From a virus, in IMG/VR virus record IMGVR_UViG_3300042888_002988, positions 62,001 to 126,000 of that record: DNA of 64,000 bases; one strand, given 5' to 3'. The notes under the pieces were generated by a model. That model worked only from the letters and a program-made list of their open reading frames with translations, had not been told where the DNA came from and ran no database searches. Both the position numbers and the translations under genes were made by a program. Every line of letters starts with the position of its first letter. Position 1 is the first letter of the stretch. Positions 22,975 to 31,439 of this stretch are shown piece after piece.

Positions 22975-25845
22975 GTGCCGAATGATCCCGAATCCTTAGG
23001 AACCGGTATTGGACCGCTGTTGGCGGATCTGATTCCGCTGATGCCGTCTGGGGCGCGCCGAGCCGGTGCCGCCAGGGTGATGGCCGCCCGCGTGGGACGA
23101 GATCCTTCCGTCCTCATCGACCAACCCCGTATCACGCAGCTGCTGGCCTTGGGGCTGGGAGCCGTCGGCGGTGCCTACACGCAGGGGCAGAGCACGCCGG
23201 TGCGGCTGGCCGCCATCGCCGGCCCCCTGACCCTGGTGCAGCTACTGCGCCGCATGGAGCTCGGCAGCATCCAGAAGTCCTACGACACCGACAAGCGCAA
23301 GCGCCTGCGGGAGTTGGACGAGAAGGCGCTGCTCGACAGTCCCGGGTGGTTCGGCACCAACGGCAGCACGAGGCTCGGGGCGGTCAGCGCCTACGAGACG
23401 ATGCGCGACCGCAAATACAAGGGCTACAGCTCGCTGGCCGAAGCTGGCGATGCGCTGCACCTGGCGGCCGGCGGCTTGCATCCCGGATTCGCGCTGCCCA
23501 TGTCGACGCTCGTCAGCATTCTCGACAACAAGGAGGCTCAGGGTATGCGTGACCTGAGCAAGCAGGCTGAGTTCACCGACCAGCGCAACATGCCGGCCAT
23601 CCCGCTCTACCTGGCCGCCGCACTTGCCGGTTCCGCCGGTCTGGTGGGGGCACGCCACGTGGCGATCAACGAAGGGCGGAACACTGCGCCTCTCGGCACT
23701 GAGAACTGGGCGGGAATGATCGGCCGCGTCTCCGGCACCGAGCCGATGATGCTGGCCACCCAGGGTAACGATAACGCATTTTTTTACAAGCCACGCACTC
23801 AGCGTGAAGCGTTGAGCTTCCTCAACAACTACGCGACCGGACTGCAGGATGTCACGTCCTACGCAGGTGGCCCGCGCCGCGGCGATTACGGGCAGCGGAT
23901 GGACCAGGTGAACCGTCTGATGCGCGCAGGGGTAATCGTCGCCGACGACACGGCCGGCGCGCCCACAATCGCCCACGAGGCAGGGCACGCCAAGATCGAG
24001 GAGACCCCGGGCATCCTCCGGGCCCTGCAGCGTCACGTCTACCCTCACCAGAGCTGGATCGCTCCGCTCGCCGGTGCTGGATCCATGGCCGCCGGCCTCG
24101 CCAGTGGCAGCGCGCTGAAGGGTGGACTGCTGGGCACGGGGATCGGCGCACTGGCAGGCCTCGGACACCTTGGACCTGAGGCCGGAGCCAGCTACCACGC
24201 GATGAGAGGCCTCGGCGGCGGCACCCTGACGACCGAGGGCAAGAAGGACCTACTGGCCGCGCTGTCCACTTACCTTGCGTTCAACGTCCTGCCGAGTACG
24301 CTCTCAGGAGTGGCCGGCGGCTGGATCTCCGGGCGACGTAAAAAGAAGCGCGAGGCGGAAGAGGAAGGCGTCGAAAAAGCGGCCGGCGGCGCGTGGCGTA
24401 AGTTGCTGAACATCGGCAAAGTTTTCAAAGCTCAAGGGGGCAACCTTGAACACTTGGGTTCCGGTCAGAATTTGGCGGCACTGAAGCAAACAATGGGGCA
24501 AACCATGCGGGCTCCGGCGACTGACAAAATCGGGCAACGCGTAATGCAGCAAGAGCGCAACGCGATGAACGCAGCTAGGGCACCGTATCGCGGGGACGAC
24601 GACGCTATGAAGGCTTTTGTCGACAGCACCCGGCAGCGTTCCTCCCACGAGCGATTATTCGACCGGTTTGGTCAGGATATGCCGTCATTCAACGAAGGTA
24701 GCCGGGTATTCCGCGGCACGGTCGGAGGTAACCCTTGGGGAGGTGGCGCCTACAACGGCGCATTTCAATACGCCGCTCCCACACCAGCCGGCGCTGCTTT
24801 TTATGGTCGCCAGCCAGCTTCTTTCTTGGCGCCAGAAGCGCGCGGAATACTATCCTCACGCTCGCACTTGGAAACCATTCATCACTACGGGGCGGGGCCA
24901 AATCAGAAAATGTGGCAACCATGGGGACCGGAGGACGCCATCACATCGTCAGCCAAAAACCGCGCGCGGATACTTCGGGACGGGCCTGGCACATTCGGAG
25001 GCAACGCAGAGACTGCGGTGATGCAACAGCATAATCCCTATCTCGGCACAGCGCTGAGAGCTACGAGCCGTGATGGCGCATACGGCGCCGCCAAGTTTTT
25101 CCCCGCCGGTCGCCCCGGACAAGCGGCGCAGAACTACGTCGGGCAAATCTCGCAGGGCGTGAAGATGGCACCGGACGGAACGCTGCAGACAGCGCAGCAG
25201 CAGGTGTCCGGCCTGAACACGACACCGTGGCAGGCATCAGTGGACGCCAGTCCGTCACTCAGTCGCTTGCAGAGTCGCAATCCGGTGGCGTTTCAGGGGG
25301 TGATGAATCGCCGGGCTGATCGCATGCTGGGTCCTAGCGGATTCGAGAAGGCGTCCGCCTGGGACCCCCGAAAAATGTGGGAGGTGCTCAGTCGCATCCA
25401 GTCACACAACATGTCCGGCAACCTGGCCGACGAATACGTCAAGGGCATTTTCGGCGTGCACTACAAGCCGCTGAAGCGTGGCTTCAGTAAACTGCCGCTG
25501 GATGTCCAGCAGGCCGCCAAGCTTCCCCTACCGCCAGCACCCGTCCCCATGCTTCCGCCGGCCGCGCCAGCGCAGGGACTGCTCGACCTGTTCAAGCAAG
25601 GGGCGCATCCGGCCCTACCCATGCTGCTGGAGGCCAAAAGACATTCCGACGCCAAGCGCTACGACATCAAGAATCGCTACATCCGCCAAAACATGCGCCG
25701 CGACCCGGACTCGTGGATCGTGGATTCGGACGACGGTAAAGGTATCGTCGGCGTCACGCACACTCCAACCGGGTTCCGTCTGCACATGCTGAAAAGTGTG
25801 GTGGATCCGGACGTTTTGAAATATCATAATGCCGTCGCACCATGA
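22975..25845 (+). CDS. Large putative virion protein with a HEAGH zincin domain and glycine-rich membrane segments
   Basis: The 956-residue product starts at the GTG after a leaderless-type promoter; an upstream GTG at 22936 would add 13 residues overlapping that promoter. APTIAHEAGHAKIEE carries an HExxH motif (His334-His338) with Glu in HLGPEAGASYH as a possible third ligand. Around it are hydrophobic Gly/Ala-rich stretches (AGAGSMAAGLASGSALKGG, LLGTGIGALAGLGHLG) that could span membranes, and a basic RRKKKREAEEE. The C-terminal 480 residues are Gln/Arg-rich and unrecognised. KQA, EKAA and EKAS motifs recur. An ejected virion protein acting at the cell envelope is a reasonable guess. Confidence 0.65.
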   Translation: MPNDPESLGTGIGPLLADLIPLMPSGARRAGAARVMAARVGRDPSVLIDQPRITQLLALGLGAVGGAYTQGQSTPVRLAAIAGPLTLVQLLRRMELGSIQKSYDTDKRKRLRELDEKALLDSPGWFGTNGSTRLGAVSAYETMRDRKYKGYSSLAEAGDALHLAAGGLHPGFALPMSTLVSILDNKEAQGMRDLSKQAEFTDQRNMPAIPLYLAAALAGSAGLVGARHVAINEGRNTAPLGTENWAGMIGRVSGTEPMMLATQGNDNAFFYKPRTQREALSFLNNYATGLQDVTSYAGGPRRGDYGQRMDQVNRLMRAGVIVADDTAGAPTIAHEAGHAKIEETPGILRALQRHVYPHQSWIAPLAGAGSMAAGLASGSALKGGLLGTGIGALAGLGHLGPEAGASYHAMRGLGGGTLTTEGKKDLLAALSTYLAFNVLPSTLSGVAGGWISGRRKKKREAEEEGVEKAAGGAWRKLLNIGKVFKAQGGNLEHLGSGQNLAALKQTMGQTMRAPATDKIGQRVMQQERNAMNAARAPYRGDDDAMKAFVDSTRQRSSHERLFDRFGQDMPSFNEGSRVFRGTVGGNPWGGGAYNGAFQYAAPTPAGAAFYGRQPASFLAPEARGILSSRSHLETIHHYGAGPNQKMWQPWGPEDAITSSAKNRARILRDGPGTFGGNAETAVMQQHNPYLGTALRATSRDGAYGAAKFFPAGRPGQAAQNYVGQISQGVKMAPDGTLQTAQQQVSGLNTTPWQASVDASPSLSRLQSRNPVAFQGVMNRRADRMLGPSGFEKASAWDPRKMWEVLSRIQSHNMSGNLADEYVKGIFGVHYKPLKRGFSKLPLDVQQAAKLPLPPAPVPMLPPAAPAQGLLDLFKQGAHPALPMLLEAKRHSDAKRYDIKNRYIRQNMRRDPDSWIVDSDDGKGIVGVTHTPTGFRLHMLKSVVDPDVLKYHNAVAP

Positions 25846-28256
25846 GTAGCCTCGTTTTACCATCCGTCGCCCCACGCCCCGCTGATCCCGCCGGAGACTG
25901 GCGGTGGGGTGTCCCCGCGCTGGCCGCCGGAGCTGCCGGTACAGGCCTGGCCGCCAACAAGGTGTATGCCGACAGTATGGAGATCCAGCGCAAGATGGAC
26001 GCGTGGCTGCAGCAGACTGGTGCCATCGCCGCCTCGGGCCAACGGAACCCAGTGCAGGGCATGCGCGCGGTGGAGAACTACGTCCGCGGCGGGCAGGACG
26101 TCATCCAGTCGCGTATTCTCGGAATGCCCATTCCGCACTGGCTGATGCAGGCCAGCGTCCCGCTGCGAGGCATGGGCGGAGAGAACGGCATGCAGGGACC
26201 TTCTGCTTATGTGAAATCCATGATGGGCAAGTTGCTGGGCGACAAGAACGCGCAACTCCCCCAGGCAAACCGGGTGATGCACGATCACTACTCCCAGTTC
26301 GCGAAAGGTGACCCAGCCGACCTGCGTCGCTACATGCAGACCAAGTTCCTTGATCGCAAAAGTCTCAGTCCGATCGCGCTTGATATCGTCGACGACGGGG
26401 CGCTGTCCGTGACCGAGAAGCTGAGAAAGCTGCGTGCGCACGACCCAGGCGCCCACAAGGCATTCTACGAGCATCTCAGCGACCTACCGGAGATCCTGGG
26501 CGGCAAAGCCTACGGACCCGGCAACATACGTGGCGGACTGACCGATGTGTATCGCACGTCGCTGCTGCCAAAACTGTTCGGCACCATGCGGACGGCCAAA
26601 GCCACAGGGCGCCTCGCTGTGCCGGTGGCCGCGCTGGCCGGCGCCGCAGGGCTGTGGCAGAACAGGGACAAGCTGTCGGAGATGGGCAAGCAGGCCGCGT
26701 CTTCGGATTCTGATTTTGGTCCGCTCCATGCGCTCGCGGCAGGTGGAGCTATGCCGCTCGCCCTATCAGGTATCGGCGATATCCGCCGGCCGCTGGAGGT
26801 CGGGTTGTCGTATGGAACGATGCCGGACATCGGCGACGGGCACAAGACACCCGCGAAATCACTCGAGGCGATGCTCAGCGAACTGCGCATGCGTCAAGGC
26901 ACCCCGAGGTTCAATGTCACGCACGCGGTGCGCGACAACATTGGCTGGGTGAATCCTGAACTCAACAAGAAGCGCTTCGACGCCATGATCGACACCGGTT
27001 GGGGCGCAGTCAATCCGCCAGGCTGGGGACAGGGCGCTTCGCCGTATGCACGCCACGCGCGGGCCGGCGCTCCTGACGTTCCGATCCGCGTGAGCACCGG
27101 CGGACTTATCGGCGTGCAGACCGACCTCGGAGACCTCGGTATGCCGGGTAACGCGGGGCACTTGTCGCGCCACACCGGCACGGGGGTGAAAGATTCCATC
27201 GCCAGGGCCTTGGGCTTTTCTGATCGCTTCGTTTCCTACGATCCCAATCCCGAGAAGCTGCGGGCGTCACAGCCATTGCTATCGAAGATGAAGTTGGAGC
27301 ATATGGGACGCAACGGCTTCCCCACCATGACGCCGTCTGCGCTCAAAACGCTGAAGGATCTGCAGGGCACGTCCCGCGAGCAACTGATCGCTGAGATGCT
27401 GGATGCCCCGGGTGTCGTCAACGGCAAGAACCGTCAGCTGCTCGGAAACTTGGACGGCCGCCAGCTCTACGCCATCACCGGTTCGGGTCGCGGCGACCAG
27501 GTCGCATACAAAGCGTTGCAGATGCAGAAGCACTTCGAGCGGCTCGGACTGGCCGACAAGTATCGAGTGGTGGCCATGCTGGGCAATAGCGCCGAAGACA
27601 ACCCTCTCGCACAGAAGGTCATGGCGCACCCAGACATCGCGGCCTTCGGTCGTATGCCTCAGCGCTACTACATCGGCCTCCCCGGAAAGTCGAACTTCCA
27701 CAACGCTTCCAGCGGCACGTCTGCAATGATGGAAGCGCTCGGCACCGATGCACACCTGATCTTCCACCCGCGTCAAGCAGAGGTGAAGCAGCGTGAGTTG
27801 CGTGCGCTGGGTAGGTCCAAGTTCAACGATCCGGGTAAAAACGACTGGGGACTTCGCGACGTCAAACCGCACAGCGGCTACAAGAACCCCGAAAAGATCG
27901 AGGAGTTGATGCATCGCATTCAGCGCGTGGATCTGGATACTTGGAACAAGGGCAACAAGGAATACGCGTTCCGTATGCCAGGCGTGTCCGCTGCCAACCA
28001 TCCCAACGAGATCATGGACATCCTGCGCAACCCGGCGTTGATGGGCGATGAGGCGAACGGCGTTCGTGCGGCGAGGGCCAAGTTCCTGACCGACGCCACC
28101 GAGCAGTCGCGTGGGGCAACCAAAGACTTCCTCCACAACTTCCTCCGTGAGCGTCGCACCTTCGCAAACCTGAAGGGCGCAGGCAAGCTGACTGGTGCCG
28201 CCGGCCTGCTGAGCCTGGCTGGTCTGCCGTTCATGACCAAGAGAACGGAAGAGTGA
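25842..28256 (+). CDS. Large putative virion protein, possible GT-B-like domain
   Basis: This 804-residue protein overlaps the previous stop and has short hydrophobic Gly/Ala segments near residues 22-42, 245-265 and the C-terminus (LTGAAGLLSLAGLPFM). The segment about 545-650 (LYAITGSGRGDQVAYKAL, YRVVAMLGNSAED, then YIGLPGKSNFHNASSGTSA) resembles the C-terminal half of MurG-like GT-B glycosyltransferases, where a PG-G-T motif precedes a conserved acidic helix. The similarity is visual only. It lies beside the zincin protein, which suggests a shared structural or injected role. A possible CATAAT box lies 11 bases before the ATG without a clear -35. Confidence 0.55.
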   Translation: MSSLVLPSVAPRPADPAGDWRWGVPALAAGAAGTGLAANKVYADSMEIQRKMDAWLQQTGAIAASGQRNPVQGMRAVENYVRGGQDVIQSRILGMPIPHWLMQASVPLRGMGGENGMQGPSAYVKSMMGKLLGDKNAQLPQANRVMHDHYSQFAKGDPADLRRYMQTKFLDRKSLSPIALDIVDDGALSVTEKLRKLRAHDPGAHKAFYEHLSDLPEILGGKAYGPGNIRGGLTDVYRTSLLPKLFGTMRTAKATGRLAVPVAALAGAAGLWQNRDKLSEMGKQAASSDSDFGPLHALAAGGAMPLALSGIGDIRRPLEVGLSYGTMPDIGDGHKTPAKSLEAMLSELRMRQGTPRFNVTHAVRDNIGWVNPELNKKRFDAMIDTGWGAVNPPGWGQGASPYARHARAGAPDVPIRVSTGGLIGVQTDLGDLGMPGNAGHLSRHTGTGVKDSIARALGFSDRFVSYDPNPEKLRASQPLLSKMKLEHMGRNGFPTMTPSALKTLKDLQGTSREQLIAEMLDAPGVVNGKNRQLLGNLDGRQLYAITGSGRGDQVAYKALQMQKHFERLGLADKYRVVAMLGNSAEDNPLAQKVMAHPDIAAFGRMPQRYYIGLPGKSNFHNASSGTSAMMEALGTDAHLIFHPRQAEVKQRELRALGRSKFNDPGKNDWGLRDVKPHSGYKNPEKIEELMHRIQRVDLDTWNKGNKEYAFRMPGVSAANHPNEIMDILRNPALMGDEANGVRAARAKFLTDATEQSRGATKDFLHNFLRERRTFANLKGAGKLTGAAGLLSLAGLPFMTKRTEE

Positions 28257-28257
28257 T

Positions 28258-28293
28258 GCAATTTCGGTAGGGTCGGTGTCATAAAGAATTGCT
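28258..28293 (+). promoter_or_regulatory. Five-copy promoter module, copy 5 (gene 28294)
   Basis: GCAATT (28258-28263), 16 bases, CATAAA (28280-28285), GAATTGCT, then ATG. A TATAAT (28304-28309) a little downstream might serve a second start leading to the ATG at 28348. Confidence 0.65.
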
Positions 28294-28644
28294 ATGGACT
28301 TGGGTATAATACCTTCAGTTCTAACCAACACTAACATCAACAACACCATGAAATCGTTTATCACCAGCATCATCGGAAACACAGTCGGAGCAGTCGGATC
28401 ATTCACCGGAGGCATCATGATGGCGACCGGCATAAATCCCGGTTACGTCGGCGACCAACTGCACCGCGCGGGAAATGAATTCGCCGACGGCATGCACAAG
28501 CAGTCGCAAGCACTCGCAGAGCAGGAGGCCGTCGAGGCCGCCGATCGCGAGGCCAAGCGCCACGAAGAACGCTGCTTGGAGATCGCAATGGCCGCGGCGG
28601 CCGAACAGGCTCGCCACGACAAGGCGACGGGCGTCGCAGCCTGA
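28294..28644 (+). CDS. Small protein with a glycine-rich hydrophobic N-terminus
   Basis: From ATG 28294 the product has 116 residues. An internal ATG at 28348 after the A/C-rich CTAACATCAACAACACC gives 98 residues beginning MKSFITSIIGNTVGAVGSF. The hydrophobic Gly-rich stretch could insert in a membrane, and the rest is a charged Ala/Glu/Arg helix (AEQEAVEAADREAKRHEE). The promoter module favours the first ATG and the leader favours the second. No family is recognised. Confidence 0.5.
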   Translation: MDLGIIPSVLTNTNINNTMKSFITSIIGNTVGAVGSFTGGIMMATGINPGYVGDQLHRAGNEFADGMHKQSQALAEQEAVEAADREAKRHEERCLEIAMAAAAEQARHDKATGVAA

Positions 28645-28655
28645 GCAACTCGGAC

Positions 28656-28699
28656 CCTGGGCGTGGAGGCAACTCCGCGCCCAGGTGCTCCGATTTTTT
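28656..28699 (+). terminator. Hairpin terminator
   Basis: A 13-bp stem with one G-T pair (CCTGGGCGTGGAG at 28656-28668, CTCCGCGCCCAGG at 28673-28685) is followed by TGCTCCGA and TTTTTTACT. Confidence 0.75.
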
Positions 28700-28701
28700 A
28701 C

Positions 28702-28730
28702 TTGGCGCGCCCATGAAACGATTCGACAGT
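28702..28730 (+). promoter_or_regulatory. Possible promoter, leaderless type, for the gene at 28739
   Basis: TTGGCG (28702-28707), 17 bases, GACAGT (28725-28730), then 8 bases to the ATG. The -10 is weak but resembles CACAGT at 29126. Confidence 0.4.
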
Positions 28731-28738
28731 CCCACTCC

Positions 28739-29098
28739 ATGGAGGACAGCCACGCGGTAGATATCCTGCTTGAGGTGCTTACCGTATCCGGCGGCCGTCG
28801 CTGCGTGAACTTTCGGCGCGACAATACTTCGACGCTCGATCCGTCAACGAGGCCTCCCGAATGGGGCGACGAAATCACGCAGCACTGGAAGCAGCAGCTC
28901 ACACCCCAGCAGCTCGCTATCTATCACACGGAGCTGCTGCGGCGCGCGGAAGAGTTTCTGAAATTCATGGACGCCAACGTCGGACCCACGGAGGAGTTCC
29001 CCTTGGTGATACAGGCAGAGACGGCAGAGACGATGGAAGTATTTCGCAGTTACCTGCATCGATTGCGGACGCCGGTGAATTTTTTACTCGAAATATGA
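28739..29098 (+). CDS. Hypothetical helical protein
   Basis: The 119-residue product starts at the ATG 8 bases after a possible -10 box. It is largely helical and charged (DEITQHWKQQLTPQQLAIY, HTELLRRAEEFLKFMD) and ends with a hydrophobic NFLLEI. The last codons include TTTTTTACT, the same T-tract seen after terminators here. No family is recognised. Confidence 0.5.
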   Translation: MEDSHAVDILLEVLTVSGGRRCVNFRRDNTSTLDPSTRPPEWGDEITQHWKQQLTPQQLAIYHTELLRRAEEFLKFMDANVGPTEEFPLVIQAETAETMEVFRSYLHRLRTPVNFLLEI

Positions 29099-29102
29099 CG
29101 AC

Positions 29103-29131
29103 TTGCCTCCCGGGTCTAATTCTGGCACAGT
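29103..29131 (+). promoter_or_regulatory. Sigma70-like promoter, leaderless type, for the gene at 29138
   Basis: TTGCCT (29103-29108), 17 bases, CACAGT (29126-29131), then CTCCCC and ATG 29138. Confidence 0.5.
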
Positions 29132-29137
29132 CTCCCC

Positions 29138-29695
29138 ATGGCCGACTCACTCACCACCCTGAAAACCCGTCTCGCTAACCTGCGCCAGGAGCGGAACGAA
29201 ATTGCCTTGATTCAGAAGGAAGCCTTCATGGCTGCCCCTCCGATGCCAGGTGGTGGCGGAATGCCGCCGCAAGGAATGCCCCCAGGCATGGATCCCAGCA
29301 TGATGGGCGGAATGCCTCCGCAGGGTATGCCGCCGGGCATGGATCCCAGCATGATGGGCGGAATGCCTCCGCAGGGTATGCCGCCGGGCATGGACCCCAG
29401 CATGATGGGCGGAATGCCCCCGCAGGGAATGCCTGTGGATCCGGCTACCGGCATGCCGATGGATCCCAACGCAATGGGCGGACAGCCGCAGCCGCCGGCC
29501 TCCCCGCTCACACCGGAAATGCTCGAGGAGCTGATCGGTGTCGTTGAGCAACTCGCGGCTGGTCAGGAGAAATCCGAGCAGGCTTTGCAGCAGATGGCTC
29601 AGCAGCAGGAGGAGATCATGGGGCAATTCGAGCAGATGCAGCAGCAGCTCGCTCAAATGTTCTCAGGTCCGCAGCCGGGCGCAGGAGGTATGTGA
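29138..29695 (+). CDS. Met/Gly/Pro repeat protein with a C-terminal coiled coil
   Basis: This 185-residue protein has a short helical N-terminus (LKTRLANLRQERNEIALIQ), a 17-residue unit GMPPQGMPPGMDPSMMG repeated three times plus a partial copy, and a Gln-rich coiled coil (QALQQMAQQQEEIMGQFEQ). The layout suggests a flexible linker holding an oligomeric stalk, as in some virion proteins. A real Shine-Dalgarno-like GGAGG near its end may serve the next gene. No family is recognised. Confidence 0.6.
   Translation: MADSLTTLKTRLANLRQERNEIALIQKEAFMAAPPMPGGGGMPPQGMPPGMDPSMMGGMPPQGMPPGMDPSMMGGMPPQGMPPGMDPSMMGGMPPQGMPVDPATGMPMDPNAMGGQPQPPASPLTPEMLEELIGVVEQLAAGQEKSEQALQQMAQQQEEIMGQFEQMQQQLAQMFSGPQPGAGGM
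29255..29433 (+). repeat. Tandem 51-bp coding repeat, about 3.5 copies
   Basis: Copies begin at 29255, 29306 and 29357, with a partial copy from 29408. Each encodes GMPPQGMPPGMDPSMMG with a few synonymous changes. Copies 2 and 3 are nearly identical, which suggests recent expansion. Confidence 0.85.
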
Positions 29696-29937
29696 TGCCA
29701 GTCCGACTTCGACAACTCGACGGGACGGTGAAAGTCGTCGACAAACTTGAGTCGATCGAGGTGACCGACTCCGAAGGCTTGCTGGCGGTGGTCGTCTTCA
29801 CCAATCGCCGCGACGTCATCCAGGCACTGATCCCGGGTGACCCTATCTTCACAGCTTACTGCCGCGCTCACGGCCTCGGCGCGGCTCGGGTGCATCGCCA
29901 CGAACAGACGCCAGTCAAAACCAATCTCTCCGACTGA
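29695..29937 (+). CDS. Small hypothetical protein
   Basis: The 80-residue protein starts at the ATG one codon after a GTG overlapping the previous stop. GGAGG lies 7 bases upstream, one of the few Shine-Dalgarno-like sites in the window, though it also encodes Gly-Gly of the previous protein. The product is a compact beta-rich fold (MPVRLRQLDGTVKVVDKLE, LLAVVVFTNRRDVIQALI). No family is recognised. Confidence 0.55.
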   Translation: MPVRLRQLDGTVKVVDKLESIEVTDSEGLLAVVVFTNRRDVIQALIPGDPIFTAYCRAHGLGAARVHRHEQTPVKTNLSD

Positions 29938-29941
29938 AGCC

Positions 29942-30292
29942 ATGGACGACGAACCTGCAGTCACCAAGCCTACCACCGTGAAGCAACACGTGGACCACTG
30001 GAAGTGGTTGGTCGGCGTGCTCGGTGGTCTGCTGCTCCTCATGGAGGGATTCGGCTGGGTAGAAGGCCGCATCGAGAAACGGGTCGAAGAGCGGGTGCTG
30101 ACCGCCACATCGATCTCCCGCTTGGACAACTACGGTAAGGAATCCAAAACCTGGATGGATGGGCGTATCAACACCCTGACTGCCGAAGTGGACGCACTGC
30201 GTCGGGAACTTGGTATCCTGCGCTTAGACGTGCGAACGAACGCCACGACAATCCGCAGCGCCCCCGAGTCGGCCCCCGCGTCGCCTAAGTGA
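29942..30292 (+). CDS. Single-pass membrane protein with a coiled coil
   Basis: This 116-residue protein has one hydrophobic helix (WKWLVGVLGGLLLLMEGFGW) near residues 20-40 followed by a coiled coil (GRINTLTAEVDALRRELGI). It lies just upstream of the u-spanin and so belongs to the probable lysis region. It could be a holin accessory protein or a membrane-anchored structural protein. Its stop overlaps a GTG of the next frame. Confidence 0.55.
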   Translation: MDDEPAVTKPTTVKQHVDHWKWLVGVLGGLLLLMEGFGWVEGRIEKRVEERVLTATSISRLDNYGKESKTWMDGRINTLTAEVDALRRELGILRLDVRTNATTIRSAPESAPASPK

Positions 30293-30298
30293 CCACAC

Positions 30299-30327
30299 TT
30301 GACTGGACCTCCAAAAAATGGCAGGTT
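30299..30327 (+). promoter_or_regulatory. Possible promoter, leaderless type, for the u-spanin
   Basis: TTGACT (30299-30304), 17 bases, CAGGTT (30322-30327), then 6 bases to GTG 30334. The -10 is weak. Confidence 0.35.
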
Positions 30328-30333
30328 AAGGGC

Positions 30334-31035
30334 GTGAGAAGCAAACTCCTAATCATCGGGCTATGCCTAGTCATACCCTGGAGCACCGGGTGCCACACGC
30401 CTCCGCGTGCTGTGCCTGTTGTGCCGGTCGTGACTGCTGCACCGCGGCAGGTCTCCGCCAAGTCACCGCTGAGTGAGGCTCGGGCTGCCACCGTCGAGTC
30501 GAATCGTCGTGTCGATGCCGCCCGCAACAAGGTCGATGTCTCGGTCGGTAATGTCGAACGCTACCGCGACGCCGAGTATGCCGAGCTGCACGCCCTGGTT
30601 ACCCGGGTCAAGGCGAAGGGCTCCATCACGACTGCGGAGCTGGAGGAACTCATCACGCGGGTGCTGGCACAGAAAGGTCAGCTCGACACGCTGCTCGCCC
30701 GCCTCAAGCAGGTGCAGGACGAACTCTACGTGTCGTGGGAGCTGCGCCAGCAGATCGATTCTAAGCTCACCGAGGCCCTAGCCAGGGTCGCCGCAAAGGA
30801 CAGCGAGGCGGACATGCTTCGACAGCAGCTGGCTGACCAGCAGCAGACATCGAAGGCGCTGGAGCAGAATGCCCAGACCAATTTGGAGTCGGCTGTGAAA
30901 TCGCAGTCCGCCGCCGCACACATGAAGGGTCAGCGCGACCTCGTCCTCAAAGTTCTCATCGGGGTATCCATACTCGCCATGCTGTCGCTGATAGGCAACT
31001 ATCTCCAGTTCCGCAGGGGTCTACTACCGTTCTGA
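30334..31035 (+). CDS. Unimolecular spanin (u-spanin) candidate
   Basis: A u-spanin links outer and inner membranes and fuses them in the last step of Gram-negative lysis. From GTG 30334 the 233-residue protein begins MRSKLLIIGLCLVIPWSTGC, a lipoprotein signal with a lipobox before Cys20. A long periplasmic coiled coil follows (about residues 55-190), and a C-terminal membrane helix (VLIGVSILAMLSLIGNYL) at 208-226. An outer-membrane lipid anchor plus a C-terminal inner-membrane helix is the u-spanin architecture. An upstream GTG at 30289 would add 15 residues before the signal peptide and is less likely. The endolysin lies 400 bases downstream. Confidence 0.75.
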   Translation: MRSKLLIIGLCLVIPWSTGCHTPPRAVPVVPVVTAAPRQVSAKSPLSEARAATVESNRRVDAARNKVDVSVGNVERYRDAEYAELHALVTRVKAKGSITTAELEELITRVLAQKGQLDTLLARLKQVQDELYVSWELRQQIDSKLTEALARVAAKDSEADMLRQQLADQQQTSKALEQNAQTNLESAVKSQSAAAHMKGQRDLVLKVLIGVSILAMLSLIGNYLQFRRGLLPF

Positions 31036-31070
31036 TCAAAGCAAACCGCCTACATCAACACACCAATACC

Positions 31071-31421
31071 ATGCAGATAATCAAGACCATCAAAACCAAC
31101 TGGCGCGACGTCGTCATCGGGATCGCCCTCACTCTCGGCTTGGCCCTCGGGGCCGACATCCTGGAGCGCATGGCCACCACCGACGACGGTAAGGTCTGGC
31201 TCACCAACGTCGTCACGTCCCTCCGCGGACTTGCGGCCTTCGCTGGTGCCAACCTTGCGGCTTTCTTTATGATCGCCGTGGCCTGGCCGACGCTGAATCA
31301 ATACAGTAACGATAGCTTCAGCTTCGGCTGGAACTCCCTGAGCAACTCTCAGCGATTCCTAGCCTTCCTCGCTGTTGCCATCGGCTACCTCATTGCCGCC
31401 TCCCTGTGCTTCGCCCCATAA
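31071..31421 (+). CDS. Three-helix membrane protein, holin candidate
   Basis: The 116-residue protein has three hydrophobic segments (VVIGIALTLGLALGADIL; LAAFAGANLAAFFMIAVAW; FLAFLAVAIGYLIAASL) and lies between the u-spanin and the endolysin. Size, topology and position fit a class I holin that would release the endolysin. The leader is A/C-rich (AACACACCAATACC). Other membrane roles cannot be excluded. Confidence 0.6.
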   Translation: MQIIKTIKTNWRDVVIGIALTLGLALGADILERMATTDDGKVWLTNVVTSLRGLAAFAGANLAAFFMIAVAWPTLNQYSNDSFSFGWNSLSNSQRFLAFLAVAIGYLIAASLCFAP

Positions 31422-31439
31422 CCCGCAAGTATCATCGTC

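Noticed and set aside
27279-28433. 384-codon open frame on the minus strand
   Set aside because: It is antisense to the 804-residue plus-strand gene and carries no recognisable motif or start context.
28713-28760. 15-codon ATG frame before the 28739 gene
   Set aside because: It ends quickly inside the next gene and lies within the probable promoter; it might be a leader peptide but nothing supports it.
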